Positions 36,264-48,500 of a stretch of DNA of 64,000 nucleotides are shown here, piece after piece. A model generated the notes under the pieces. The model had not been told where the DNA came from and made no database searches. It saw only the letters and a list, made by a program, of their open reading frames with translations. A program made the position numbers and the translations under genes. The stretch's first letter is position 1. Each line of letters starts with the position of its first letter. Origin of the DNA: Cunninghamia lanceolata (taxonomy: Eukaryota; Streptophyta; Pinopsida; Cupressales; Cupressaceae); NCBI GenBank assembly GCA_027924645.1, contig BSBN01000140.1, positions 7,260,501-7,324,500 of the forward strand. Reading direction: 5' to 3'.

Positions 36264-36280
36264 TGGCACTAGAAGGAGGG
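36264..36280 (+). other. E3 plus-strand PBS-like site, copy A
   Basis: TGGCACTAGAAGGAGGG starts five bases after the CA end of block S and about 60 bases before gag coding begins. It starts with TGG as a tRNA-complementary site must. I cannot name the tRNA. The same site is in copy B at 50611-50627. Confidence 0.5.
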
Positions 36281-36324
36281 TTCCATTTTCCCTCTACTAA
36301 AAATTAGTAAGTCTAAGGACTAGA

Positions 36325-37660
36325 TAGAGAGACACTAGAATCAGCTCAGCTGGAGAAGAGTTGCTGTCCCTATCAGAATTTAGACGAACAAGAAGGGATC
36401 AAGGAATACCCAGAGCCCCTCGAGCTCAGTCAGCCCCTAGGAACATTGCTGTAGCTCCCATTAACCCTCACAACATGGCCTTCTTTGTAAGAAATAACCA
36501 GTCTCCTTTTCTGTTTAACAATTACCATGATATGCCAAAGAACCCAAATAAGTTCTGCTCAAAGTTTAGAATAAATGATCCTAATAGGACTATAGATGAG
36601 CACATTAAGATCTTTGAAGCTAACATGTTCATGTTGCAAGTACAGTATGAGGATCTAATATGTCGGTTGTTCCCTTATTCTTTGTAGGAAGAAGCTTACT
36701 GCTGGTTTGCTAACCTCCCTGCAGCATCCATAAATTCATGGTGGAGCCTGAAGACTGCTTTTTTGGATAGGTTTTGTATGCTTGTCATCCCAGCTGATCT
36801 TTATCGATCTTTTGTGGAGATTCATTGAGATAAAGGTGAGATGATAAGTTCCTTTAACAATAGATTTCAGAAAGCTTACAGTCGTTTGCAAGCTCCCTAT
36901 GCTGTAGATCAGGCTACTGCCTTACCTATTTACTATGCTGCCCTAGATAAACATACCTCCACATTTGTAAGGAGAGCTGACCCAATACCTGCAAGTTTAG
37001 CTCAAGCACATTCCATTGCTGTCACTATGAGTACCCAGCTAGGATAGATAGCCTCTAGTCTATTGAACCATATGGGACCTGTTGCCATGACAAATCAAAA
37101 ACCCATGATAAATCATGCATTGGCTAATCATACCCCTGTGATAAATCCAATTCCAAACCCAGCTGCAACACAAGCCTTAGTAATCCACCTAGGCAATCCA
37201 GTAGCTGAAATGCCTCCAGTACAAATACCTTTCCTACAATCTTCAGAAACAACCAAGACCAAAGAAGACAAAGATGATATCAAAGAGCTGGTTGAGCAAA
37301 TGAACAAGCTTACTGTTGAGGTTACCCACCTCAAGAACCAAAACGCTTATCTGTAGTAAAGGGGATAGAATCAACAACACTTCCAGAATCAGCAGTACTC
37401 CTAGAACCAAAGTCAAAAACAGTTCCCAAATCAAAATCAGTACAATGGAGGAGTGCCTTCACCCTGGAACAATAGACCAAACAATGGAGGAGTGCCTTCA
37501 CCCTTGGAAAATTAGAATAATGATACCAGGCCCCTAGGTTGTGTGCTGTTAGTTGAGGCAGCTTTATCCACCTGGTGCAGACTGCACAACACGAATGCCC
37601 ATTCTGAACTAGACTGCCCAGAATTCTAGGTTGCATCCAGTATCTTCTAGATGGAGATTC
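36325..37660 (+). pseudogene. gag: E3 gag, copy A
   Basis: Gag structural protein remnant. The coding frame is readable from about 36328 (no clear ATG upstream in frame), with the gag core at 36480-36850: YHDMPKNPNKFCSKFRINDP, DEHIKIFEANMFMLQVQYED, LICRLFPYSL, WWSLKTAFLDRF. The central part is Pro/Asn/Gln rich. A coiled stretch (DIKELVEQMNKLTVEVTHLK) lies at 37270-37330 and a C-x2-H-x4-H-x4-C knuckle (CRLHNTNAHSELDC) at 37576-37617. Stops include TAG after PYSL, TGA after VEIH, and TAG/TAA near 37354. A local duplication of aatggaggagtgccttcacc (two copies, 37442-37503) is absent from copy B. Confidence 0.8.
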
Positions 37661-38660
37661 AAAATGCTGAAAATTAGGAGACTCTGCCAACAGGGTATGA
37701 AATTGTTCCTTCTCAAAGGTATGATACTGCTCTAGTCCTTGATAGTTATATATTTCCATTCCAAGATGATAATCAACCCGAGGAAGAAGAATTTGAAGAA
37801 ATTAATGCATATAAGTAGTACAATAAGACTCCCTACAACTTGAGAAGTAGCAAACTTAAGGGTCCTTTCACCACTTCCATCCCTCCAAATAGCTATCAAA
37901 TCCCACCTGACTCGAAAGCTACCAATAATCCTGAACCACCAAAAGTTCCCCATCAATCAATGTATCAGGGTGTCGTTGCAAAAAATTCTCAATGATCTGA
38001 CATAGCGAAGATGGGGCAGTATGTAGCTGAAGAGATAAAGAAAATGAAGTTCAGTCTTTCTGTATATGAGTTGCTTAAAATACCTAAGGTTAGGATATCT
38101 TTCTTTCAAGATATAGGTGCTGGAGCTAAGACTAATTACATTCCAAAGGAAAACATCACCAAGGATAACATGGATAAAGGGAAAGAAAGAATACATGTGA
38201 CTGATGTAGAACAAAAGATGACACTGTATAAAGACAAGAGAGAAAGTCCTCCTTTCCTCTTAACACTCATGATATTGAATAGGAACCTTCATAACTGTTT
38301 AGTAGATTTTGGTGCTTCCACAAATGTAATGCTAGTATCAGTTTGTAAGGCACTTGGGCTCACTCCAGCCAAGTCTTCTAGGAAGGTGACACAATTAGAT
38401 AAGACTGAAGTGAATGTAGTGGGTGAGTTAAATAGGATACACATGCAATTGGCTTCTAATCCTAGGATACAACAGTATATAGATATTCAAGTAGTAGACA
38501 TTCTAGATCAATATGGCATGCTTCTAAGTAGAGATTGGTCTAGAACTTTGAACGGTTATATGGCAAATGACTTTTCCCACATGTGGCTACCATGGAAAGG
38601 ATTGGCCAATCAGATACGTTTTGAAAGAGAGCCTAAGATGAAGCATATGATCACATAATA
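37661..38660 (+). pseudogene. E3 protease, copy A
   Basis: The linker (37661-38010) runs into a retropepsin-like domain at 38200-38640. The active-site loop reads LVDFGASTNVM with the Asp codon at 38305-38307, followed by VCKALGLTPAKSSRKVTQLD, IDIQVVDILDQYGMLLSRDW and FSHMWLPWKGLANQI. The D-S-G motif of the family is D-F-G here. The frame is open from 38011 to 38658, then stops at a TAA shared with copy B. The protease would process the gag-pol polyprotein. Confidence 0.75.
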
Positions 38661-39540
38661 CAATCAACTCAATCAGATTCTATTCTCAAAAGTTGATTTG
38701 GGAGTCTATCTTCTACAGATTAGTCAAACTGAAGAAGTCCTCATGTTGTGTTCTTTCAGACCCTCTAAACCACTTATAGAAAGACCAGAAAGTACAAAAG
38801 AATACATTCAATCAGATGAAGAAGACTCTTCAAATGCAGAGGAACTTGGGGTATTTGAAGTATTTCATTATTTCATGGCCAAATTTGTGCAAGATCAAAC
38901 TGCTGTGGGAAAGTAGGTTCAAGTGGAAGAGTTACTATTGCCTAATTGGTGTCGTATACATGATGCATCTCATTCTAAATTTACTTGCCAACTATGTCAA
39001 GAGGCAGTCAAACAAGTGCAAAGACAACTGAAGATCCGCATAATTCCAAAGAAGGAACCAATTGTTGAAAAGAAGGAAGAACCTGAACCTCTGCTTAATG
39101 AGAAGAAGTCCATAAAACAGAATGATAACAACAATGATTTTCGCTTATGGACCTTAAGATTTGATGGCTCAAGATGTAGACAAGGGTCTGGTGCCGAGGT
39201 GGAATTGATCAGCCCCATTGGGAGCTCATATTTGGCATCACAAAGACTACAGTTTCCATGCACAAACAACGCCACTGAATATGAGGCATTAGTACAGGCG
39301 TTGCTGCTAGCACTATAGAAGAAAGTCAGAATTATCCAAGTGTTTGGTGATTTTGAGTTAGGGGTAAAACAAGTAAGAAAACAGTACTCATGCAATGATA
39401 AGAGATTGAATAGGTACATGAATAGAGTCTAGGATTTGATAGAGTGCTTTGACGGTTTTAACATCGAAGTCATCCCAAGAAGACAGAATCATGTTACAAA
39501 TGGCCTAGCTTAGACAACAAGTACATTAGAGCCAACATCC
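38661..39540 (+). pseudogene. E3 archaeal-type RNase H placed before RT, copy A
   Basis: After a charged spacer (38661-39120, with LPNWCRIHDASHSKFTCQLC) comes an RNase H domain at 39130-39520. It reads WTLRFDGSRCRQGSGAEVEL, FPCTNNATEYEALVQALLLA, IIQVFGDFELGVKQVRKQYS and RRQNHVTNGLA. It is the same type as the second RNase H of E1. The D, E and D positions are kept; the fourth (AD before A-L-A in E1) is Asn in both E3 copies. TAG at about 39316 is shared with copy B. Its position between protease and RT differs from E1, where the domain follows the first RNase H. Function: cutting the RNA strand of hybrids during reverse transcription. Confidence 0.8.
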
Positions 39541-40790
39541 ATGGCAGGACTAAATAAGTTTTCTATTGAGTTTGTTGCTACCTCGTCTGCACCGGATAAT
39601 GTTACCAATTTCCAAGTTTTTGAAGATGACCAGCACATAATCAATTTCCTTTCTTCATCTGATGTGTTCACTGCTCAAATAATAGATGAAGAAGAAATGG
39701 AACCTGCTGAAATGGATTTAGAAGGAGTACTAAACCTGAAGACAAATACGATCCCACGAGGAATGGTAGAATTGGAAAGATTGTTTGATGCAGATAATTT
39801 AGGAACCCAAAGGAAAGATGGAGAGTCTCCACGAGGAAAGTGTGAACTGTTTAACTTGGGAACAAAAGAAAATGTTAAGAATGTGTTCATTGGGAAAGCT
39901 AGTAATGAAGAAGAAAGGATAGGAATCATACATGCATTAAGAGATTACCATGAGGTTATAGCATGGAGCTATGAGGATCTGAAGACATACGATACCTCGA
40001 TCATCATGCACACCATCCTGTTGAAGCCGAGGGCAAAGCCTTTCAGACAAAGGCAGAGGCCAGTGAACACTCTACTAGAACTATTGATTTTTAAAGAAGT
40101 TCAAAAGCTACTATTAGCAAGGATAATATTTCTAGTTAGACATTTCACATGGGTAGCGAATTTAGTTCCAGTCTAAAAGAGAAATCAGGCTGTGTTGACT
40201 TCTGTAACTTAAACTGAGCATCTGAAAAAGATAATTACCCACAACCTTCTTTGGATGAAGTATATCAGATTATTAATGGGTCCTAGATGATGTCATTCTT
40301 GGATGGATGTTTTGGTTATAACCAGGTGATGGTAGAATATGAAGACAGATTGAAGACGTCCTTCACCTGTAAATGGGGCATCTATGCATACTGTCGCATG
40401 CCATTTGGGTTAATAAATGCTGGTGCAACATTTCAGCATGCAATGGATGTTGCTTTTAAGGGGATGGTTGTGAAATGTATTATCATCTACATGGACGACC
40501 TCACAGTTTTCTCAAAAAGGTGAGAGGACCATGTAGGAGATCTGAGAAAGGTGCTGCAGCGATGCAAGGATTATGGTATATCACTCAACCCCAAGAAGTG
40601 CATTTTTTGAGTAACAGAGGGTAAGCTGCTGGGACATGTAATATCTAAGCAAGGAATATCTATTGACCCAGACCAGATCCAAGCAATACTCAAAATACAT
40701 CCCCCAGCCAGCAAGAAAGAACTTATGTCATACTTTGGTAAAATCAATTTTGTACATAAATTCATTACAAGGTTTGCTAAGATTGTTCAA
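39541..40790 (+). pseudogene. E3 reverse transcriptase, copy A
   Basis: A pre-RT segment is open at 39541-40173 (GIIHALRDYHEVIAWSYEDL; IIMHTILLKPRAKPFRQRQR; VNTLLELLIFKEVQKLL; FTWVANLVPV). The next 100 bases have frame changes and lost bases. The RT core then reads FLDGCFGYNQVMVEYEDRLK, TSFTCKWGIYAYCRMPFGLI, AGATFQHAMDVAFKGMVVKC and the YMDD box at 40488-40499. LGHVISKQGISIDPDQIQAI and SKKELMSYFGKINFVHKFI follow. TGA after FSKR (40521-40523) is shared with copy B. Catalytic Asp residues are present but the gene is broken. Confidence 0.85.
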
Positions 40791-41310
40791 CCTCTCAATG
40801 CCATGTTGAAGAAAGATGCTAAAATGGACTGGACTCCAGAAGCCAAGGCTACCTTCATAGAAATTAAACAAGCTATATCCAATGCACCAGTCTTAGTGAG
40901 TCCCGATTACGCTCTGTCATTTCACATATACTCATTTGCTTCTGAGCATACTTATGCTGCAATGTTGATGCAAAAGAGGTTAGCTGATGATGAAAGGCCC
41001 ATCACTTTCATGAGAACCCCATTGAAAGACGCAGAGCTAAGGTATCCAAATGTAGAAAAACAAGCATATGCTCTGGTAAAAGTAGTTAAGAAATTCTGTC
41101 ATTACATCTTGAGAAGTCAAGTAACTGCCATAGTCCTAGATGCAGCAGTTAAAGCATTACTGATACAAAGTGAATTAGGAGAAAGAAGGGGAAAGTGGAT
41201 CACCATACTGCAAGAGTTTGACATAGATATCCAACCTATGAAATTGATAGGAGGCCTAGCTCTGACTAGAACAATTACTGAAGTAGGACTAGACCTAGTC
41301 TCTTAGCAGT
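40791..41310 (+). pseudogene. E3 gypsy RNase H with lost active site, copy A
   Basis: This continues the open frame 40725-41306 after RT. It reads DWTPEAKATFIEIKQAISNA, PVLVSPDYALSFHIYSFASE, TFMRTPLKDAELRYPNVEKQ, AYALVKVVKKFCHYILRS and WITILQEFDIDIQPMKL. The position that usually reads T-D-A-S has Phe-Ala-Ser, so the first catalytic Asp is gone; copy B shows the same. Loss of this active site in an element that carries an additional RNase H fits a tether-like role for the old domain. It ends with TAG at 41304-41306. Confidence 0.75.
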
Positions 41311-41369
41311 ACCTGTTAGAAGATGTTTCAAAAGATGAGGGGTATGAATATATCATATTTTATTTACTC

Positions 41370-42593
41370 AATCAACATTGTCCACCACAGTTGAATTCAG
41401 TGCAAAGGAGAGCACTTAAACTAAAAAGTAGTAGTTACATGATAAAAAGATCAGTCCTTTACAAGAAGAATCATGAAGCCATCTATCTAAGGTGTTTAGA
41501 TAAGTTAGAGGTTAATCAGATGTTAACCAATTTTCACGAGAGATTTGGGACAGGTCATGTGTCAGCACACTCAATAGCTAATTAGGTTCTTCATGCCAGA
41601 TACTACTGGCCAACCTTGTTCAAAGATGCATATTCACATGTAAGAACCTGTCATATATGCTAGACCGCTGGACACAGAGAATGACATACAGCCATGCCCC
41701 TACAACCAGTGGTGGATGTACAACCATTTGCTCAATGGGGCCTCGACTTTATCGGTATGATCAATCCGCCTTCCTCTGCAGGCCATAGGTATATTCTGAC
41801 TGGCACTGATTACTGAACTCGATGGTCTAAGGTAATAGCTTGTAAGAAATGCACCATAGAGGTAGTTATTGAATTTGTTGAAAAGCATATTATCACTAGA
41901 TTTGGTTGTCCATTTGCTTTAGTTTGTGATAATGGCTCTGCCTTTTCATCATTACATTTTTCTAACTGGGCATTTCATTATGGTATTACTCTCAAGTTCT
42001 CATCTAATTACTATCCACAAGGGAATGGGGTAACTAAATCAACAAACAAAAACCTGCTCGAGGTCATTAAGAAACTATTGGACAAAAACCCCAGAGACCG
42101 GCATACCCAGCTTAGGTTTTCCTTATGGGCTGATAGAATCTGACATAAAGCATCCTTGAACACATCTCCTTATCACCTATTCTATGGGATTGAGCCCATC
42201 TTTCCCATCCATTTGAGAATCTCAGTACTTCAATTTATGCAAGATTACCTTGAAACTGATGATCACTTGTCCTCTAGGTTGGCTCAATTACTACATCTTG
42301 AAGAGAAACACGACGCTGCTATAGAAAAATTTTCCAAACGTTAGGGAGTCGTAAAGCAATGGTTTGACAAAAGAGCAAAGGTCAAAGCCTTCCACATTTA
42401 TGATTTCATCCTATATTGGGATAAAGCACATGAGAAGAAAGGAGAACATGGTAAGTTTGATAAACTTTGGTTGGGTCCCTATCAAATCTATGAGATCCTT
42501 GGAGACAATACATACCAAATCAAGAGCCTTACTGGTGAGGAGCTGCCACTGCCTGTCAATGGCTAGTTCCTAAAGAACTACTTCCAGGCCTGA
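41370..42593 (+). pseudogene. E3 integrase, copy A
   Basis: The integrase N-terminal zinc domain is seen at 41520-41670: NFHERFGTGHVSAHSIAN, then YYWPTLFKDAYSHVRTCHIC. The core follows: FAQWGLDFIGMINPPSS (first Asp kept), FALVCDNGSAFSSLHF (second Asp kept) and NYYPQGNGVTKSTNKNLL, where the catalytic Glu is Lys. The C-terminal part is HGKFDKLWLGPYQIYEILGD, then NTYQIKSLTGEELPLPV, ending YFQA with TGA at 42591-42593. Several TAG/TGA stops interrupt it (after HSIAN, HIC, RI and KR). It is one mutation further from function at the active site than copy B. Confidence 0.85.
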
Positions 42594-43561
42594 GAGGTAG
42601 TCATGCCTCATTTTAGTGTACATAATTAGGGGTTTATTTTCTTTGTTTAGTTTAGGTTGCCTTTAGTTTAGTTTTCTTTCTTTCCTTTGCTTTCCTTAGT
42701 TGTTAGGTGCTTTTCTTAGATTAGTTGTCCTTTTGTTTTTGGTTGCTGCACTTGCTTTTCCGCGGGGTCTTTATTTTTTGGTGTGGTGGCAGTTGTGTAG
42801 ACCTACAAGTGCTTCTCTGATGGGTGAATAATCGTGAGTCTTCCTTCGACAAGCTAAGGTTTCCACTTGGTTTTGCTGTGGGCTCTACTGTTATGCCAAG
42901 GGGTATGGTGTCTATTCATTAGAAATGAGTTATTAGTTGGTGCATCTGAAGTATTTTCTAACCATATATCTTTTACACTTTAAATAATCCTGAAGTAGCT
43001 AGGCGAGTCTAGGTGACCTTGGGTCAAGTAAAATGGTTGACTTCTTCTACCACATGCACTATCGATAAAGAAAAAGGGTAGGTGACACTAAGTGTTGCTA
43101 GCCTACATTGGGTAAAAACAAAAGGTGTTTTTTAACACCAGACCCATTACAGTGCAAGTAAAGAGACCACCAGATTACACATATGTACAAAAGGTACTAT
43201 CTAGAAATGATGAAAATTAAATATCATCATACCAGAAAACTTTATTGGTCATTAATCCATTTCAAAGCTCAACAATATTTCAAAAATTTGAGCATTTCCT
43301 GATGGTAGAATGATCTCAGCTTTCTAGCTTGTCTCAGGGGATCTTGGGTGAACTTAGTTGTTGAAGGATGGGAATGAATACATTTGCACACACTTACATT
43401 TTTTAGGATGCAGATGGTTGCACTGATTAGTGATCTTAGATTCTTTGATAAGGTACCTTGCTTTTTTGTTTAATATGTGGGGAACACAGAGATTCTGCGT
43501 TCAAACTGAATGTTTATTGTTGAAATACTTGGGAGCATTTCACAACAGAGTCGCCATTTGT
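42594..43561. repeat. E3 tail T, copy A (gene-free, ends at a minus-strand PBS)
   Basis: This gene-free segment is repeated at 56960-57929. It begins with T-rich sequence (tttctttgtttagtttaggt). A purine stretch aaagaaaaagggtagg lies at 43067-43082. The end adjoining block R carries, on the minus strand, TGGCGACTCTGTTG (43543-43556), which matches the E2 PBS. No plus-strand polypurine tract is seen at the R border, which is where one would be expected. Confidence 0.55.
43543..43556 (-). other. Minus-strand PBS-like site beside block R, copy B
   Basis: On the minus strand, R ends ...GGCACA, then five bases, then TGGCGACTCTGTTG. This is nearly the same as the PBS of E2 (TGGTGACTCTGCTG), so the junction looks like an LTR-PBS junction pointing left. 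Confidence 0.55.
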
Positions 43562-45536
43562 TGTGCCTCGTACACATGCCCCATTTAAAAAATGAGGACC
43601 CCCTCTTTTGATTTGGCTTGAGAGTCATTGGATCTGTTCATCTCTTAAGTGATTGAATGGTCAAAGTGCATTTTGACCTTGATTGAAAGATGATATTGAA
43701 AATCACTTCAAAAATCTGCTAGGTTGAAACCTTATTTTTCTTCTGAAGGCTTGGAGATGACCTTTTGTGCTAGATTGCCTTTCAACAAACCTTTGCGCTA
43801 GATTCTCACTTGTCTGACCTTAGTGCTAAATCCCTTGTTGTTCAACTTTGGGTTAGATTGACTCCCAACTGACCTGGCTCTAAAAACTGTTGCCACCAAC
43901 TTCAGCGCTGACTTTCGTTTTGAAGGACTTCTATGCTAAAAGTGATCTTGTCTAACTTTGCGCTAGATCAAGCGATCACCGACTTAGTCAGATGAACAAG
44001 AAAAGCCTGCAAGTCAGATGAACCTGAAACACTTGCAAGACTGTGCAAATTAAACCTTTAACTTTAGTACTGAAAGTGGCCTGCTCTGACCAGGTTTGAC
44101 ACACTTGAATTCCCCACCGGGTTTGAGCTAGGGGAAAATCATGCAAACCCTAAAACTGGTAGGTTGTACACCTGCACATTAATGGCAATTTCTATAGGGG
44201 TTAAAAGGAGTTAATCCTGTGTTTTAAGTCTTTTTTTTTGTAATCAAATGGGATTTTTTGGAGCACCGTTCTCATATTTACTGTTGATCTGCCCCAAGCT
44301 CGAACCTGCAACCTACCTGCTATCCAAACAGGCCTTCATACTTACCAGGTAGGGTTTTAACCCTGTTCTTTGTAAATAGTTAGGGTTTAGAATAAAACAA
44401 TTGAATCTTTCTACTAAACAAGCAATTAAGTGATTAAATCTTCCTAAACTAGTATGGGTAGGGTTTTTGTATGAGATTGTAGATTTTCATTTTGAAACCC
44501 TCGCTTAGACCCTCTATTGAAAATGTGAACGGATCATCGAAGAAGGTTAACTGAAAGACTTAGGCAAAATCACGTAAAACCTTTGGTCTTGGTGCTATAA
44601 GAAGGTTTGATTGACCTGGAAAATGAACCACCATTTGGTCATTCGGAGACCTTTAAAAACCATGCCCCGCATCTAAACCTACTTGGTGCTAAAAACTTTG
44701 ACATCCGACCTACATGCCCTAAACACATTTTTCTGACTTGGTCGGAAGATCTTGAAAACCCCGCAAACCTTGAAGTTGTCCTTTGCACCGAAAATCCCTT
44801 GCTTCGACTTTGCGCCAAAAGACCTTGTCTCCAACTTGGTCGAATGACCTAAATTCTCCCGCAAGGTCAATGCCATCTGAAAATCTTGCTGGAAACAATA
44901 CGTCAACTTTGCACTAAAAATGACCTCTTCTGACCTCCACTGCAATACCCTCCCATCGACTTGGTCAGTAACGACAAAAACTTGTGCAAATCAGACAGTG
45001 TCTAAACCTGCACAGGAGCAATACAAGAGCATCAATAGACTTTGAGCTGAAATCTCAACCGACCGACTTGACAATCAATAGAGGTCGGTACTCATCAAAA
45101 CCCTTGCAAAGCACTCAAAAGCCTAAAAGGAAGTAGAACCTTTGGTCGGACCTACCCAATTTCCCCGCCAAGTTTGAATGACCTTGAATTCAACACTTTT
45201 CTGCGTGAAGGTCGAACAACCCTCAAATTAGCACTGAACCATGCAAATGATTAAATTTTCTAAAATTTTCAAAGGGAAAGTGGTTTAAAATGATAGAATT
45301 ACTGTTGTAATGTACGGTTAATGATGATTTTTATGAAATTTCTTGCAACATTAGATATTTGATTGCATGCATTAATGATGGTTGTTGCAATTATAATAAA
45401 TGTTAGATTTAACTTTCCTTCAAAAGGCATGATGGTAGCAAATAGCATACTTGCAGTAAAGTTCATCTTAAATTTAGGAGTATGTTAGGAGTTTCCTCAA
45501 GGTATCAAACTTATAATGTCCGGTCGTGTAGACTAA
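43562..45536. repeat. E3 block R, copy B
   Basis: Second copy of the CG-rich, gene-free block, starting TGTGCCTCGTACAC. Relative to copy A it shows mostly CG to TG/CA changes, small indels near 44230 and 44360, and a short insertion near 45095. The minus-strand ORFs in it do not resemble any family. It leads directly into ORF1 copy B. Confidence 0.7.
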
Positions 45537-48500
45537 ATGACTGCTCAGGCCCAAGCAATGAAGTACGAGTTCAAAGGAGTCCCTCCAGAGACCAAGATTC
45601 ACTCCAGATGGAGTGATGTGGGAGACACGAATCTAGGTCATATAGACCTAGATGACTTTAGATTGAGGGTCTTTGCTCTGAGCCCAACTCCTAGAGCCAG
45701 AGTACTCAGAGATAGTGGCATTGCACATGCTACTGCCTTCCCTACTTTTGTGCAATGTGCATAACTAATGGCCACCTGTGTAGACAGATTTGACATAATG
45801 ACAAGGATAACTCAGATAGCCAATGGGGATATCTTGCCTGATTTAACTCCACCTTCTCTGGCTAAAATCCTTGATATTCCTTGGCACAAGGTTATGACCA
45901 TGCCAGACAAACAAGGATCACGGGATGCTTATAACAAGGATGTTGAAGGTTGAAGAAAGCACATAAATGATAATTGGGTTAAAAGAAGAAAGTCTACTCT
46001 CATTAAGCTTCCTAGAATACTATACAGAAGTGACTTCCATGATGAGATAGGAGAATTGGTAACCTTCCTGAGTAGAATATATGGATTGCCAACAACCTCT
46101 ACCTTTGAGGACTGGATGTTTGTCATTATCACTGAAATATTGAAAGGAACTAAGTTCCACTAGGCTCAGATCCTCTGTGACAACATCGATGCGGCTTTCA
46201 GTGATTTCAAATATAACAGATACTTCAGATGGATATCTTATATTGTCTATGCATTGGCAAGAAGGAATCGCTTTGATGGGTTGTCCAAGGTTGGTGAAGT
46301 TGGAAATGATGAACAAACTTAGATAAAAGTATATGAATGCTACCCGCGGCTGACCTCATCACAGTCATTAATTTCTTTCAAAAGGGTAAATGATGCATTC
46401 ATGATGTATATAGCCCAAATGCTACAAGGAAACATAGCATTGAGGATTTCCACTGAGGCCATGAATGAAATAACCAAATATCATAGGTGGTACATCCAAT
46501 TTGAGAAATTCACATATATAAGGGTACAAAGCTTCACTGGAATGGCCTACAGACTCCCCAGGTATCTAGATGATAAGACAGTGCTTCTAGAGCTGTCTAG
46601 GCAATTAATACCCTGCGCTGAAAAGTTTAAACACTTGCATAGAACTAATGTTTAGTTTCCCATCAAGTTTGGCAAGGGACTTTATGGATGCCCTTCTTTG
46701 GCATCGGTAGAACATTCTGATAAAGAGCTTCAACTCTTGAATTTGCATTGCTATAATGCAAGGGGTCATTTTGATCCAAACAGAGTGATGGAAAGGTTTG
46801 TAAGTAAGAAGCTCTTCCACACAATGCATATTGAAGACTTTTGGGCCAATTGCCCTGATGATTACAAGGTTATGAAGAAAGCACATGCAAGGCTGCCTTT
46901 GGATTTCATCAAGAGGTTTCACATAATGGTAGTACCAGACTAGTTACAAGATGATGAGAATGTTATGGTCAGAGGACCATGGGAGGCCCAGTACCATCAG
47001 CCCATTCCATTACCAAATTGGGCAAATGGAGAAGAGAGCTCCCTGGAAGTTGTTATGAGAGAACCAATCAGATTGAGTAAGGCCTGGGTTAGAGCTCAAG
47101 TATCTATTCTGGATGGACAAGGAGTTCAGCTCACCTACACAGCTGTGGAATTAGATAAGGACTCAAGGGGAGAAGAGGATGAACCAATCCATGTCATAGA
47201 TGAGGCAGAGCCAGCTGAAAAATAGAAGTTAGATAGTGAAGAACATACATCTCTGGCAGAAAAGGTGAATAAGATGGAGAAGCCATCTGTAAGGTCTCCT
47301 TAGAAGAAAGATCTACCTCCTCAAACCAGGAGAAGGGCCTCCAAGAAAAGGGATATGCCAAGTTGTTCTAGAGAAAGCTCTAAGGCAAAAAGAGCGAAAC
47401 TAAAATAAGTTAATAAGGAGGATGCTACAACCAAGACAGATTCCAATCCTCCAATTGCTCAACCTCCTGTGACCACTGTTGCCTCAACCCCTGCTGCTTC
47501 TACTACCACTTCTCCTTCCATTCCTCCTTCCTCTGCTCCATCCACTTCACCCATAACCTCAGCTTCCATAGCTCAAGAAACATCTCCTCCCACCTCTCTT
47601 ACCTCTACCATTGCTGCTACTTCTTACTTACTAGCAATTTCTTCCAGTGCCCCTAGCAGCCCTATTTCATCCACTCTCACCATTTCATACCCTTCTACTA
47701 CCACTACACCTACATCTTCTTCATTACCATTGCCTCCCATTTCTACCATTCTTTCACCCACTCTTCATGTACCTTCACTACCTTTTCCTTCACCTCTTGT
47801 CATTTATTCCTCCTTATCATCAGTCTTGGCCAACCTGACACAAGTCAATATGCCTTCCCTAGCCATATCTTCTGCTATCCCTATTTCACAAATGCTCGCG
47901 GATTCATTGGCAATACCACTACTACCCGGGATTGAGAAAGTGTGTGCAAAGTTGGGGTTATAGGATCCTGAAATAGCAATTGAGGAGGAAAAGGAGGTAT
48001 TGATTGAAGTAAATAATGAAGACTTCAATAAACCTTCAACTAATGTAGAAGTTATTGATATATTTGATAGTCCTCTAGACAAAGATCAAATAGAGGAAGA
48101 TTTCAAGTCTACACAAGAGAATGTAATGACAAATCTAGAGAATTTGGCCCAAGAGGAAGAAGAGAAAAGTCCAGAGAAGAATGAAGAGCCAGAGCAAGAG
48201 GAGGAACCACTCAAAGAGTTGGCTATAGTTGATAGTGATGGAGCTTTTGAAGTAAAGAAATCTTCTGCTCTTGAGTGGCTGCAATGAAGAATGATGTATC
48301 CTGAGCCACAAGTAGAAGTAATGCAGCTTGACCTGAGCACGATCATGTAACAGGATCAGAAGCCTAAGAAGCAGAAAAAGCTAAGATTCAATCAAGAATT
48401 GATAAGAATGAATGAGGATCAAGGATAGCAGAATAGCGGTCCTGCCAGCTGATGTAGCAAGAGAACAAGTCAGGGCAGAAGATTACATCATTTTTATAGT

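Noticed and set aside
36361..36687. Possible host gene start in the E3 unit
   Set aside because: The translated sequence is a retrotransposon gag, and the same block recurs in copy B.
43067..43083. aaagaaaaagggtagg followed by TGACAC as a polypurine tract and LTR start
   Set aside because: Kept only as a weak alternative: it would put the LTR start 479 bases left of the array edge seen at 21734, which would then have to be a truncation.
47469..47963. Ser/Thr/Pro-rich stretch as a secreted or cell-wall protein
   Set aside because: There is no signal peptide, and it lies in the middle of ORF1 in the same frame in all copies.
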